Source of the DNA: Streptomyces barringtoniae
Lineage (GTDB): Bacteria; Actinomycetota; Actinomycetes; Streptomycetales; Streptomycetaceae
Assembly: GCF_020819595.1 (NCBI RefSeq)
Contig: NZ_JAJHNP010000003.1
Location: 434,001-498,000, forward strand
Direction: 5' to 3'
DNA length: 64,000 bases
Positions 10,498 through 19,037 of this stretch are shown here, piece by piece. The first letter of the stretch is position 1. Each line of letters opens with the position of its first letter. The notes beneath the pieces were generated by a model that saw nothing but the letters and a program-made list of their open reading frames with translations, was not told the origin of the DNA and ran no database searches. The position numbers were made by a program, and so were the translations under genes.

Positions 10498-10851
10498 TTG
10501 GACAGCGCGGAACTCGCCGGAAGACTCCGCGGGGCGGGTGTTCCCGAGGCGTTCTACGAGATCGCCGGTGTCCACGATGTGCCGGTCCAACTGGACGCCT
10601 ACTACTTCCTGCGCCGTGAGGCGGGCGCCTGGACCGTCGGCCTGCGCCAACGCTCCCAGGACAGCGACATACGGCGTTTCGACACGGAGGCCGAAGCCTG
10701 TGAGTACCTCTACGACACGCTCGTGCGGGTGTCCTCCCGGCCTTCGGGGGCCGCAGAACCCCTGGAGGAGCTCCTGGCGGACGCCGACGAGATCCAGCGG
10801 CAGGCGTGGGCGGACTTCCATCGGCACCGTGGAACGGCTGACGATGCCTGA
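10498..10851 (+). CDS. Probable immunity protein for the TNT toxin
   Basis: 117 residues, small and acidic, without signal peptide, lying 73 bases after the toxin gene. The chosen TTG start follows GGAAGGA; in-frame GTG 10441 and ATG 10309 are alternatives. The pattern GVPEAFYEIAG, then WTVGLRQRS and FDTEAEACEYLYDTLV resembles small proteins found after TNT genes in actinobacteria, and it would stay in the cytoplasm as an immunity factor should. The assignment rests mainly on position and size; sequence evidence is weak. TNT immunity in M. tuberculosis (IFT) works by direct binding in the cytosol. Confidence 0.6.
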   Translation: MDSAELAGRLRGAGVPEAFYEIAGVHDVPVQLDAYYFLRREAGAWTVGLRQRSQDSDIRRFDTEAEACEYLYDTLVRVSSRPSGAAEPLEELLADADEIQRQAWADFHRHRGTADDA

Positions 10852-10917
10852 CCTGGCGTAACCCGGTCAGCGGCATGGTGATCCCTCGAAGACGGCGCAA
10901 CGGGCCCCGCCGTGGCC

Positions 10918-11301
10918 TCAGACCGGGTCGACCGCGGTCGCGTCGCTCACCGTGTCGTGCACCTTGAGGTCATGGGTGGGGTTTGCGATGCGCAGGACTC
11001 TGCGCACGCGCCCCGGGGGGACGACCAGGCGCACCGTGCCGCCGCGTCGGGCGGCCGTGTGGTGGGCGCCGACGAGCGCACTCAGCCCGCGTGCGTCACA
11101 GAAGGTGACGCCACCGAGGTCGATGATCACTTGGGGCAGCCCGCCATGGTCTGCCACGAGGTCTTCGAGATGCGCGCGCAGTCGCGGCGCGGTCAGGATG
11201 TCGATCGGGCCTGCCAGGCTGGCGACCGTCCAGCCGTCGAGGCGGCCCAGAGACACCCTCAGCTCCGTCTCTCCCTCTCCCCAACGGTCCTCGCTGCCCA
11301 T
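10918..11301 (-). CDS. STAS-domain protein lacking the usual phospho-serine
   Basis: 127 residues, nearly all a STAS domain (SpoIIAA/RsbV-like anti-sigma antagonist): LDGWTVASLAGPIDILTAP, VIIDLGGVTFCDARGLSAL, RGGTVRLVVPPGRVRRVLRI. The start at 11301 has GGGAGGTG upstream. In phosphorylatable antagonists the helix begins D-S-S-G or D-A-S-G; here it is D-A-R-G, so the target serine is replaced by Arg. It may be a constitutive antagonist or have another role. No partner kinase or sigma gene is adjacent, though three SpoIIE phosphatases occur in the window. Confidence 0.82.
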   Translation of the reverse strand: MGSEDRWGEGETELRVSLGRLDGWTVASLAGPIDILTAPRLRAHLEDLVADHGGLPQVIIDLGGVTFCDARGLSALVGAHHTAARRGGTVRLVVPPGRVRRVLRIANPTHDLKVHDTVSDATAVDPV

Positions 11302-11398
11302 GGCGCACCTCCCATCACCCCCCACGGGCAGCGTCATCTGCCCGTGAGGGCGTGGATAGGGGCACTCGGCCCCCATGGGACGCCACATGTCCCCTAAT

Positions 11399-11964
11399 AC
11401 TGGGCCGGTCGGCCCACGCCCGCCGCACCGCTCGACGCCGCCGTCTCCTTCCAGGGGGCGGCGGCACCGGCGATGCCTCTCGGCCGGCAGGCTCAGGTCT
11501 CCTCCTCCACCACGTGCACCGCTGCCTCCTCCGCGCCCGCCGCTCCCCCGTCCACGCCCACGTCCCGCGCGACCTCCTCCTTCGAGGTGTCCGGGTGCAC
11601 GCCCTCGTCCGGGGCCACCAGGCGGCCGGCTCGGGGCCCGCCCGCCTCGGGGTCGAGGGGCTCGCCCTCGCCGCCGGGCCCACACTGGGCCGGTCGGCCC
11701 ACGCCCGCCGCACCGCTCGACGCCGCCGTCTCCTTCCAGGGGGCGGCGGCACCGGCGATGCCTCTCGGCCGGCAGGCTCAGGTCTCCTCCTCCACCACGT
11801 GCACCGCTGCCTCCTCCGCGCCCGCCGCTCCCCCGTCCACGCCCACGTCCCGCGCGACCTCCTCCTTCGTGGTGTCCGGGTGCGCGCCCTCGTCCGGGGC
11901 CACCAGGCGGCCGGCTCGGGGCCCGCCCGCCTCGGGGTCGAGGGGCTCGCCCTCGCCGCCGGGC
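11399..11964. repeat. 281-bp tandem direct duplication
   Basis: Bases 11399-11679 and 11684-11964 are direct copies separated by four bases (offset 285). By eye they differ at only two positions (TTCGAGGTG versus TTCGTGGTG; GGGTGCACG versus GGGTGCGCG). The right copy contains the last ~62 codons of the DUF5709 gene and its 3' flank; the left copy is the same fragment without the gene's start. High identity points to a recent event. Confidence 0.95.
11493..11702 (-). pseudogene. Duplicated C-terminal fragment of the DUF5709 gene
   Basis: The left copy of the tandem duplication carries an open fragment ending EEAAVHVVEEET, identical to the end of the intact protein except for two substitutions (EGVHPDTSKEE against EGAHPDTTKEE). 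It has a chance GTG at 11702 but lacks the native start and ribosome site. Treated as a gene fragment; expression from the upstream gene by readthrough is possible. Confidence 0.7.
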
Positions 11965-12254
11965 AGGTCGCCGATGTCGTCGCCCGGTGGTGCGCTCACG
12001 TCCGCCACCTCCTGGCCGAGCCGCTCGTCCAGGGTCTCCCCCGCGCGCTGCTCGGCGGCGGTGGTGCCCTTCTTGGTGACGGCGAGGGGGCGTTCGGGCG
12101 GGGAGTAGCCCTCGTCGAGGACGTCGTCGTAGGTGCGCTCGTCGACCGCGTCCTGGAGGTCCAGGGGGCCGGCGTCCGCTTGTTCCTCGTTGGTTCCGGT
12201 GGGCTGGTAGGCGTCGTCCGCCATCGGGGTCTGCTCCGACTGCGGGTCGCTCAT
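11778..12254 (-). CDS. DUF5709 family protein
   Basis: 158 residues, acidic and probably disordered, without membrane segments. The N-terminal half has ERTYDDVLDEGYSPPERPLA and TLDERLGQEVADV, typical of the actinobacterial DUF5709 family; the C-terminus is Glu/Ala/Gly rich. A GGGAGG site precedes ATG 12254. Function is unknown. It follows the Ni/Co transporter on the same strand after 69 bases. Its last 62 codons and 3' flank are duplicated immediately downstream. Confidence 0.82.
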   Translation of the reverse strand: MSDPQSEQTPMADDAYQPTGTNEEQADAGPLDLQDAVDERTYDDVLDEGYSPPERPLAVTKKGTTAAEQRAGETLDERLGQEVADVSAPPGDDIGDLPGGEGEPLDPEAGGPRAGRLVAPDEGAHPDTTKEEVARDVGVDGGAAGAEEAAVHVVEEET

Positions 12255-12323
12255 GGTCGCCTCCCTCTGGGCTCGCGGGCGGTCCCGGTCCGCGTTTCCC
12301 GCCAGGCGGGCGGCTAACCCCGG

Positions 12324-13481
12324 TCAGGACCCCGACTGCTCCGCCGGGGCGAGGCTCTGCGTCCACTTCTCCTCGATGCGGCCCGCCTTCCACACCAGCA
12401 GGGCGATCGCCCAGGTGGCGAAGAACAGGCCGACGATCACGAAGCCGACGGTGTTGAGGTCGAGGCCGGAGATCCAGTCCCAGAAGGCGCCGTGCAGGCC
12501 GAGCTTGTCGGCGAGGAGGCCGAGGAGTTCGACGGTGCCGATGATGAGGGCGACGGCGACGGACAGACCGGTGATGGTGAGGTTGTAGTAGACCTTGCGG
12601 ACCGGCTTGGAGAACGCCCACTCGTAGGCGAAGTTCATGAACGAGCCGTCGATGGTGTCCAGCAGGGACATGCCGGCCGCGAAGAGGACGGGCAGGCAGA
12701 GGATCGCGTACCAGGGCAGGCCGGAGGCGGCGCCGGAGCCGGCGAGGACCAGCAGGGCGATCTCCGTCGCGGTGTCGAAGCCGAGGCCGAACAGCAGGCC
12801 CAGCGGGTACATCTGCCACGGCTTGCTGATCGAGCCGGTGACCCGGCCCAGCAGGCGGTTCATGAAGCCGCGGTTGTTCAGCTGCGTCTCCAGCGCGGCC
12901 TCGTCGTAGGCGCCGGAGCGCATCTGCCGGAAGACCTTCCAGATACCGGCGAGGATGACGAGGTTGATGCCGGCGATCAGGTAGAGGAAGGTGCCGGAGA
13001 CCGTCGTACCGATCAGGCCGGTCACCTCGTGCAGGTGTGAGTTGTCGTCGCGGACCGGTCCGGCGAGGGTCTTCATGCCGAGCGAGAGCAGCAGGGAGAG
13101 GCCGAAGACGATGCTGGAGTGGCCGAGGGAGAACCAGAAGCCCACCGACAGCGGGCGCTGTCCCTGCCCCATGAGCTTGCGGGTGGTGTTGTCGATCGCC
13201 GCAATGTGGTCGGCGTCGAAGGCGTGCCGCATGCCGAGGGTGTAGGCGGTGACGCCGATGCCGATGCCGAAGGACTGGGTGCCGACGCTGAAGTGCTGCG
13301 GCGCGATGATCCCGACCAGGGTGCCCCAGCCGATGATGTGCAGGGCGAGCACGAAGGCGGCCATCGAACCGACCCTGGTCCACTCCTGCCGCGTCATGGA
13401 GCGGCGGACACGCTGCCAGGCCGAGCGCTTGGCGTCGGCCTGGACGGGGAGGGACGGAGCGGAACCAGGGGCGGCCGTCAT
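12324..13481 (-). CDS. NiCoT family nickel/cobalt permease
   Basis: 385 residues, multi-pass membrane protein of the HoxN/NixA class, which imports Ni2+ or Co2+ by secondary transport. The signature HX4DH motif is present in GMRHAFDADHIAAIDNTTRK, followed by SVGFWFSLGHSSIVF and LLFGLGFDTATEIALL, both family hallmarks. About eight membrane helices are visible. A Nur-box-like site lies about 70 bases upstream, so nickel-dependent repression is likely. It is the first gene of a possible two-gene unit with the DUF5709 gene. Ni versus Co preference cannot be read from sequence. Confidence 0.93.
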   Translation of the reverse strand: MTAAPGSAPSLPVQADAKRSAWQRVRRSMTRQEWTRVGSMAAFVLALHIIGWGTLVGIIAPQHFSVGTQSFGIGIGVTAYTLGMRHAFDADHIAAIDNTTRKLMGQGQRPLSVGFWFSLGHSSIVFGLSLLLSLGMKTLAGPVRDDNSHLHEVTGLIGTTVSGTFLYLIAGINLVILAGIWKVFRQMRSGAYDEAALETQLNNRGFMNRLLGRVTGSISKPWQMYPLGLLFGLGFDTATEIALLVLAGSGAASGLPWYAILCLPVLFAAGMSLLDTIDGSFMNFAYEWAFSKPVRKVYYNLTITGLSVAVALIIGTVELLGLLADKLGLHGAFWDWISGLDLNTVGFVIVGLFFATWAIALLVWKAGRIEEKWTQSLAPAEQSGS

Positions 13482-13550
13482 CGGGAGGGTCTTTCCTATC
13501 GCTGTGCGGGAACGGCTGCGCTGCGCAACCGTGCGCCATCATTCCGCACC

Positions 13551-13565
13551 TGCAACTGATGTGCA
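13551..13565 (-). promoter_or_regulatory. Candidate Nur (nickel uptake regulator) box
   Basis: TGCAA-CTGAT-GTGCA matches the Streptomyces coelicolor Nur box tGCaa-N5-ttGCa with one mismatch. It lies upstream of the NiCoT gene, an expected Nur target. Confidence 0.5.
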
Positions 13566-13584
13566 ATAGCGACCGCAGGGGGTG

Positions 13585-14856
13585 CTACGCCGACAGCATG
13601 CCCCGGCCCAGCCAGTCCTCGGCGTCCCGTACGCCGGGCAGGGCGAAGAAGTAGCCGCCGCCCGTCGGGGAGATGTAGTCCACCAGGGGCTCGTCGATCA
13701 GCCGGGTCTGCACGGCCTCGAACTGGCGCTTGACGTCCTGGTTGTAGCAGCAGAAGACCAGGCCCATGTCGAGGTTGCCGACGTTGTCCACGCCCCGGTC
13801 GTAGTTGTAGCCGCGGCGCAGGATGCGGGAGCTGTCGGTCGAGGCCTTGCGCGGGTTGGCGAGGCGGATGTGGGCGTCGAGCGGGATCGCGGTGCCGTGC
13901 GGGTCCTTGGCGTACTGGGGGATGTCGGTCTCCTTCGCGCCGTCGAGCGGGGCGCCGGTGTCCTTGCGGCGGCCGAACATCTTCTCCTGCTCGGTGAGCG
14001 AGACCCGGTCCCAGAACTCGACCAGCATCCGGATGATCCGGATGACCTGGTAGCTGCCGCCCGTGGTCCAGGCGGGCTCGCCCTGGCCGTCGCCGACCCA
14101 GATCAGCTTGTTCGTCTCGCGCGCGGAGGTGACGTCCGGGTTGGCGATGCCGTCCTTGAAGCCGAGCAGGTTGCGCTGGGCGCCGGTGGGACGCGGGGCG
14201 TTCTGGAAGCCGTCGATGCGCCACTTGATCTGCATGGCGCCGCGGGTGTGCCGGGCTATGTCGCGCAGGGCGTGGAGCACGGTGTCCGTGCTCTGGGCGC
14301 AGATCTGCAGGGACAGGTCGCCGTGGCACTCGGCCGCGTTCAGGTTGTCGTTGGGGAAGGTCCGCATCGGGGTGAGCCTGGCGGGCCTTGCCTTGGCGAG
14401 GCCGTAGCGCTCGTCGAAGAGGGAGGCGCCGACACCGACGGTGACGGTGAGGCCGTCGGAGGGGACCTCGGGGCCGAGGATGCCGCTGTCCGAGGGCGGG
14501 GCGCCGACGCCCAGGTCGGTGGGGGTGCCGCCGGAGGTGAGGAAGCGGGCCCGCTCGGTGATGGTCTTCAGCAGGTCGGTCAGGCCCTTGCGGTCGTCCG
14601 CGATGACGTCCAGGGAGACGAAGGTGGCGGCGGCCGGTGCCGGGGTGACGATGCCGGCCTGGTGGGCGCCGTGGAAGGGGACCTTGGCGGTGCCGTCGGC
14701 GTTCGCCGACCGGGCCTGCGCGGTGCCGCCGCTCTCGCCGAGGGCGAAGCCGCCGCCGGCCAGGACCGCTCCGGCGGCACCGGCGCCCAGCGCGGTCCGC
14801 ACGAAGGAGCGGCGGGCGGGGCCGACCGGGCAGGCCGACGGTTCGGCAGTGGACAT
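13585..14856 (-). CDS. efeB: EfeB-like DyP-type heme peroxidase / deferrochelatase, Tat-exported
   Basis: 423 residues. The N-terminus carries a Tat signal ([22 protein letters not shown]). The mature part is a dye-decolorising peroxidase of the EfeB class, with distal GFKDGIANP (catalytic Asp) and a probable proximal His in [13 protein letters not shown]. In the EfeUOB system the peroxidase is exported with heme and supports ferrous iron uptake; release of iron from heme has also been proposed. The start at 14856 follows GAAGGG. It lies 56 bases downstream of the fused efeU-efeO gene, so the two form an operon, probably iron-controlled from 16966-16984. Confidence 0.93.
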   Translation of the reverse strand: MSTAEPSACPVGPARRSFVRTALGAGAAGAVLAGGGFALGESGGTAQARSANADGTAKVPFHGAHQAGIVTPAPAAATFVSLDVIADDRKGLTDLLKTITERARFLTSGGTPTDLGVGAPPSDSGILGPEVPSDGLTVTVGVGASLFDERYGLAKARPARLTPMRTFPNDNLNAAECHGDLSLQICAQSTDTVLHALRDIARHTRGAMQIKWRIDGFQNAPRPTGAQRNLLGFKDGIANPDVTSARETNKLIWVGDGQGEPAWTTGGSYQVIRIIRMLVEFWDRVSLTEQEKMFGRRKDTGAPLDGAKETDIPQYAKDPHGTAIPLDAHIRLANPRKASTDSSRILRRGYNYDRGVDNVGNLDMGLVFCCYNQDVKRQFEAVQTRLIDEPLVDYISPTGGGYFFALPGVRDAEDWLGRGMLSA

Positions 14857-14912
14857 CGCAGGGTTCCCTTCGGGGTGCGGGTGCGCGGACATCATCGGGC
14901 AGGCTTCGGTCA

Positions 14913-16943
14913 TCAGGCGGACTTCCGGATCTCGAGCAGGTCCGGGATCGGCGCGAGGTCTTCCAGCAGCTGCCCTGTGGCGCCGTTCAGCCGCTGCCGG
15001 TCGGTCGCGGCGAGCTGGTCGACGGGGGTCCAGTGGGTGCCGTCGTGGGCCGCGTCCAGGAGTTTCTGCACGCGGGCGATGTCGGCGTCGACCGTCGGCA
15101 GCAGCTTCGGGGCGCGGCTGGTGAGCAGCGGCTCGAGGACGGTGAGCAGCTCGCGGGTGCCGGCGAGGTTGGCGTCGGCGGTGGCGAGGCACGTGCCGCT
15201 GCCCTCGTCGGTGTCGCCGGTCAGCTCGAACTGGAGCGTGTTCTCCAGGATCTCGTGGGCGCGCAGCGGCAGGTCGCCGGGGTCGAAGTCCTGGCTCGGG
15301 AAGGCCGTCCGCAGCCCGGCGGCGTCGGCGGCGAGCTGCCGGGCGGGGCCGGTCAGGTCCTTGGCGGACTGGCCGTGCCACAGGCCGTACTCGAGGCGGA
15401 GGAAGCCGGTGAAGCCCTTGTCCCGCTCGCCGTCGGGAAGTCCGTCGGCGCGGCCGTCGATCTTCTTGTCGTAGTCCTCGAAGGTGCCGTAGGCGGCGCC
15501 GAGGGAGGCGTAGCTGCGGTGGGCGGTGAGCCAGTCGGTGCGGGCCTTGTCGAGGTGGCCGTGCTCGATGTCGTCGTCCAGGGTGCGGGTCTGGGTGACG
15601 AGGGTGTCCAGCCCCTGCTCGACGTACGTCTTGTACGCCTTCAGGGGTGCGGCGAGGTCCTGTTCGGAGACCGGGACGACCGGCTTCGCCGCGCCGCCGC
15701 CGCTCACGGTGACCGGCTTGGAGGTGACGGCCCTGCCGCCGGTGGGGACGCAGCGCCAGGCGTAGGTGCCGCCGGAGACGGTGGCGACGAGGTCGCGGGT
15801 GGTGCCGGGGGCGAGGCCCTCGATCTCGCCGTAGACCGCGCTGGTCGACGGGTCGATGAGGTACACCTCGGAGGTCTTGCCGCCGGTGTTCTGCATCTGG
15901 AAGGTCTGCCGGCCCGGCTTGGGCGCGGTGAAGCCCTTGCCGCACTCGGTCTCGGAGACGGCGACGGTCTGGTCACCGGCGGGCTTGGGCCGGGAGAGGG
16001 CGACGACGAGTCCGGCGATCACGGCGGGTACGGCGACGACGGCGGCGGGCACCACCCAGACCGGCCGCCGCCGCTCGGGCCGGCCGGCCTTCGGCTCGTG
16101 CTCGGGGCGTTCCTTCGTCGGCTTGGGGCCCGTGGTCCGCACGCCGCGCACGAACAGGGTCATCACGACGGCCAGGTAGCCGACGTAGGCCACCACCTGG
16201 AGCCAGGTCATGGTCGGGGTGAGGTTGAGGACGCCCTGGATCAGGGTGCTGTACCAGGAACCGGCGTCGACGCTGCTCGCCAGGTCGACCGCGTAGGCCG
16301 TCTTCCCGGGCAGCACGCCGCCCTCCTGGAGGTCGCGCAGGCCGTAGCCGAGGACACCGGCCGCGATGACGATCAGAACGGCGCCGGTGGCGGTGAAGAA
16401 CTTCGTCAGGTTGATCTTCAGCACGCGCCGGTACAGGCCCCAGCACAGGCCCGCCGCGAGGACGAGGCCGATGGCGGCGCCGGTCAGCGGTCCGGCCGAC
16501 TCGCCGGCCGCCTGTGCGGTGGTCCACAGGAACAGGGCCGTCTCCAGGCCCTCACGGCCGACCGCGAGGAAGGAGGTGAGGACCAGCACGCCGGAGCCCA
16601 TGGCGAGGGCGCCGGTCACCTTCTCCTTCAGCTCACCGGAGAGGCTGCGGGCCGAGCGGCGCATCCAGAAGACCATGGCGGTGACGAAGGCGACGGCGAT
16701 CACGCTGAGGGTGCCGCCGAACGCCTCCTGGGCGGTCTGCGGCATGGACGCGGCGGTGAAGGTGAGCACCGCGCCGAAGCTCATCGCCACGGCGACGGCG
16801 GCCAGGACGCCGGTCCACACCTGGGGCAGCCGCGAGCGCGCCTCGGCCCGCACCAGGGTGGCCACCAGGATGGAGACGATGAGTCCGGCTTCGAGTCCCT
16901 CCCTGAGTCCGATCAGGAAACTCGGAAACGCGTCGTCCCACAT
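14913..16943 (-). CDS. Fused FTR1-type iron permease (EfeU) and EfeO-like protein
   Basis: 676 residues. Residues 1-265 form an FTR1/EfeU permease with two REGLE iron motifs ([12 protein letters not shown] and [12 protein letters not shown]) and about seven helices. A further helix (about 300-325) leads to a cupredoxin-like domain (about 330-425, with a Cys in SETECGKGF and in YAWRCVP) and an imelysin/M75 EfeO domain (about 425-676). In E. coli EfeU and EfeO are separate; here the EfeO part is tethered to the permease and should face outward. In the M75 domain the usual GxHxxE metal motif reads [10 protein letters not shown], so the His is replaced by Leu. First gene of the efe operon. Confidence 0.9.
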   Translation of the reverse strand: MWDDAFPSFLIGLREGLEAGLIVSILVATLVRAEARSRLPQVWTGVLAAVAVAMSFGAVLTFTAASMPQTAQEAFGGTLSVIAVAFVTAMVFWMRRSARSLSGELKEKVTGALAMGSGVLVLTSFLAVGREGLETALFLWTTAQAAGESAGPLTGAAIGLVLAAGLCWGLYRRVLKINLTKFFTATGAVLIVIAAGVLGYGLRDLQEGGVLPGKTAYAVDLASSVDAGSWYSTLIQGVLNLTPTMTWLQVVAYVGYLAVVMTLFVRGVRTTGPKPTKERPEHEPKAGRPERRRPVWVVPAAVVAVPAVIAGLVVALSRPKPAGDQTVAVSETECGKGFTAPKPGRQTFQMQNTGGKTSEVYLIDPSTSAVYGEIEGLAPGTTRDLVATVSGGTYAWRCVPTGGRAVTSKPVTVSGGGAAKPVVPVSEQDLAAPLKAYKTYVEQGLDTLVTQTRTLDDDIEHGHLDKARTDWLTAHRSYASLGAAYGTFEDYDKKIDGRADGLPDGERDKGFTGFLRLEYGLWHGQSAKDLTGPARQLAADAAGLRTAFPSQDFDPGDLPLRAHEILENTLQFELTGDTDEGSGTCLATADANLAGTRELLTVLEPLLTSRAPKLLPTVDADIARVQKLLDAAHDGTHWTPVDQLAATDRQRLNGATGQLLEDLAPIPDLLEIRKSA

Positions 16944-16965
16944 GCCCTGCTGCCCTCCCTGTTAG

Positions 16966-16984
16966 TTAGTGAAGGCATACCTTA
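16966..16984. promoter_or_regulatory. Candidate iron box (DmdR1/IdeR type)
   Basis: The 19-bp TTAGTGAAGGCATACCTTA resembles the DtxR-family iron box TTAGGTTAGGCTAACCTAA, with matching TTAG and ACCTTA/ACCTAA ends. It lies 22 bases upstream of the efeU-efeO start, where an iron repressor would be expected. Confidence 0.6.
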
Positions 16985-17100
16985 CCTTCGCGGACCATCA
17001 TGACCATGTCCAAGTAGTCGACCGGTCACGAAGCAGTAATGGGCAGGCAAAGTCCGGGAACGTTCGCCACTCTCCGTTCGTCTTCGGTCCGGTGGACCGT

Positions 17101-17114
17101 CTACAAATGTGTAG
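17101..17114. promoter_or_regulatory. Dyad CTACA-AATG-TGTAG upstream of dedA-like gene
   Basis: A perfect 5-bp inverted repeat with 4-bp spacer lies 75 bases before the DedA gene. Its CTAC...GTAG arms recall BlaI-type operators, and a BlaI gene lies 6 kb away. A run of AAGTCC/AAGTCG repeats follows at about 17146-17170. Regulator assignment is speculative. Confidence 0.3.
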
Positions 17115-17188
17115 TCGGATCTTTGTCGCAATCGAAGACGAGCCGAAGTCCAAGTCGAAGTCGTAGTCGAAGGAAAGGGCGTACGGCG

Positions 17189-17848
17189 ATGGCCACTCCC
17201 CCACACCTGGCGTCGCAGCTCGCGGTCAACGTGCTCGACGCCCATTCGCTGCTCGCCACCTTCGGCGTGCTCGGCGTCGGCGTGGTGCTCTTCGCGGAGA
17301 CGGGCCTGCTGATCGGATTCTTCCTGCCCGGAGACTCCCTGCTGTTCACGGCGGGCCTGCTGTGCACGGGCAGGTCCGACAGCGGGGTGCACCTCTCGCT
17401 CGGGCCGCTGCTCGTCACGGCGGCCGTCGGCGCGCTGGCCGGTTCGCAGTGCGGGTTCCTGATCGGCCGGAAGGCGGGCGGCGCGCTGCTGGCCCGCAGC
17501 CGCTCGGCCAAGCTGCGCGAGGGCGCCCAGCGTGCCGAGGAACTCCTGGACCGGTACGGACACGCGAAGGCGATCGTGCTGGCCCGCTTCATCCCCGTGG
17601 TGCGCACCGTGCTGAACCCGCTGGCGGGCGCCCTCGAGGTCCCGGCCCGGACCTTCACCCTCTGGCAGGTGGCCGGCGGGCTCGTGTGGAGCCTCGGTCT
17701 CACGCTCGGCGGATACGCGCTGGGCTCCTCGATCCCGAACGTCGACAAGTACCTGCTGCCGATGATCGCGCTGATCGTCGCCGTGTCCCTCCTCCCGCTC
17801 GCGGCCGAGGTGCTGCGCTCCCGCAAAGCGGCCAAGGAAGCCCGCTGA
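17189..17848 (+). CDS. DedA family membrane protein
   Basis: 219 residues, polytopic. DedA/SNARE-associated (VTT-like) features: LFAETGLLIGFFLPGDSLLF, GFLIGRKAGG and the re-entrant segment ARFIPVVRTVLNPLAGALE. DedA proteins act as proton-driven lipid carriers; several are undecaprenyl-phosphate or phosphatidylethanolamine flippases. The ATG at 17189 follows GAAAGGG. The next gene is a PAP2 phosphatase, a common partner in lipid-carrier recycling, but a 433-base gap separates them. Lipid substrate unknown. Confidence 0.9.
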   Translation: MATPPHLASQLAVNVLDAHSLLATFGVLGVGVVLFAETGLLIGFFLPGDSLLFTAGLLCTGRSDSGVHLSLGPLLVTAAVGALAGSQCGFLIGRKAGGALLARSRSAKLREGAQRAEELLDRYGHAKAIVLARFIPVVRTVLNPLAGALEVPARTFTLWQVAGGLVWSLGLTLGGYALGSSIPNVDKYLLPMIALIVAVSLLPLAAEVLRSRKAAKEAR

Positions 17849-18281
17849 TGCCGTCCCCCCTGCCGGGCTCGTCGGCGGACGGTCCGCCCCACATCGACGT
17901 GGTGCACCTCGCCCGCCGCTCATCCGGCCGGGCGGACGACGCCGTCGGCGCGTGGACGGCGTACGGCGCGGGGGTGTGCACGCCGCTCAGGGGGGTGGGC
18001 CGGTGGCGGGCCCGCCGGGACGGAGCGAGCGGGGCGACCGTTCCGGTGGCGGTGCCGGCGCTGTGCACGGTGAACAGCGCCGTGAAGCCGCCGGCCGCAG
18101 CGGGCCGGTCCGGCCGGGGCCCGGTCTTCCGCACTCCGGTGTCGCGGCCCGCAGGGGGCGGTGAGGACAATCCGCACGGCATCGGCGCGCTCGTCGGCCT
18201 CCTTGCCTCGATCGCCCCGCCCCGTCGGCCGGGGCGGCTGTCGGGGACCCGGCTGCGCCCACTGCAGGTGGCGGGAACCGC
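17849..18281. other. 433-base gap without a supported gene
   Basis: Open frames exist on both strands (for example 17848-18285 plus, whose ATG overlaps the DedA stop) but their Arg/Gly/Pro-rich translations look like by-products of high GC. I see no RNA gene or clear terminator. It should contain the promoter of the PAP2 gene. Confidence 0.4.
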
Positions 18282-19037
18282 ATGAAGCCCAGGAACATCG
18301 CGGAGCGGGCGGGCACGGTGGCCCTGGGCGCCTGGATGGCGTTCGCTGCGCTGGCCGCCGTGCTGGTGAGCGACCAGGGCAGCCCGCTCGACCTGGACCA
18401 GGGCCTGCTGTCCTGGTCCGTCGGGCACCGACCGCCGGTCGCGGTGGCGGTGGCCCGCGGCCTGACCGCCACGGGCACGGGGGTCGTGCCGTACGTCCTG
18501 GTGGTCCTGGCCGGGCTGATCGCCGGACGCACCGGGCGGCAGCGGCTGGAGGCCGTGCTGCTCTGCGCGGTCTGCCTGGGCACGGGCCAGGCGGTGCGGT
18601 ACGGCGTGATGGAGCTGGTCGCCAGGGCCCGGCCGTCGCAGTACGACTGGCAGACCCACGCCTCCGGCTGGTCCTTCCCCTCCGGTCACACCACCACGGC
18701 CGCGCTGACGGCGGGCCTGCTGACAGTGGCCCTGTGCCTGCGTGCCCCGCGCGGCAGGACCGTGTTGTGTCTGCTGGTCGCGTGCTGGGGAGCCGGGGTC
18801 GGGCTGACCCGTGTCTTCCTGGGCGTGCACTGGTTCACCGACGTGGTCGGCGGCTGGCTGCTCGCCGTCGGCTGGCTCGGTGTCTTCGTCTGCGCGGTGG
18901 CCCGGTGGCTGCCCGGTCGATACGTCCCCCGTGCCCCGGAGCCGGGCACACCCCACCCGAACGACGCGGCCGACGGGCCGGTGGAGAGACATGCATCCCA
19001 GGATCCTCATCGTCGAAGACGATCACGCCCTGCGTGA
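18282..19037 (+). CDS. PAP2 superfamily membrane phosphatase
   Basis: 251 residues with about six helices. The three-part PAP2 phosphatase signature is present: ARARPSQYDW, the SFPSGHTTTAA motif with its His, and TRVFLGVHWFTDVVGG with the nucleophilic His and Asp. Such enzymes dephosphorylate lipid phosphates such as undecaprenyl diphosphate or phosphatidic acid at the outer membrane face. The last 47 bases overlap the response regulator gene in another frame, so the two are probably co-transcribed and translationally coupled. Confidence 0.9.
   Translation: MKPRNIAERAGTVALGAWMAFAALAAVLVSDQGSPLDLDQGLLSWSVGHRPPVAVAVARGLTATGTGVVPYVLVVLAGLIAGRTGRQRLEAVLLCAVCLGTGQAVRYGVMELVARARPSQYDWQTHASGWSFPSGHTTTAALTAGLLTVALCLRAPRGRTVLCLLVACWGAGVGLTRVFLGVHWFTDVVGGWLLAVGWLGVFVCAVARWLPGRYVPRAPEPGTPHPNDAADGPVERHASQDPHRRRRSRPA

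Noticed and set aside
10918..13566. An 882-codon open frame on the minus strand across the STAS, DUF5709 and NiCoT region
   Set aside because: Only its last 127 codons (STAS) look like protein; the rest is antisense or out of frame to better-supported genes and is Arg/Pro/Gly rich.
17848..18285. 145-codon frame overlapping the DedA stop
   Set aside because: Arg/Gly/Pro-rich without motif, ribosome site or structure; probably chance.
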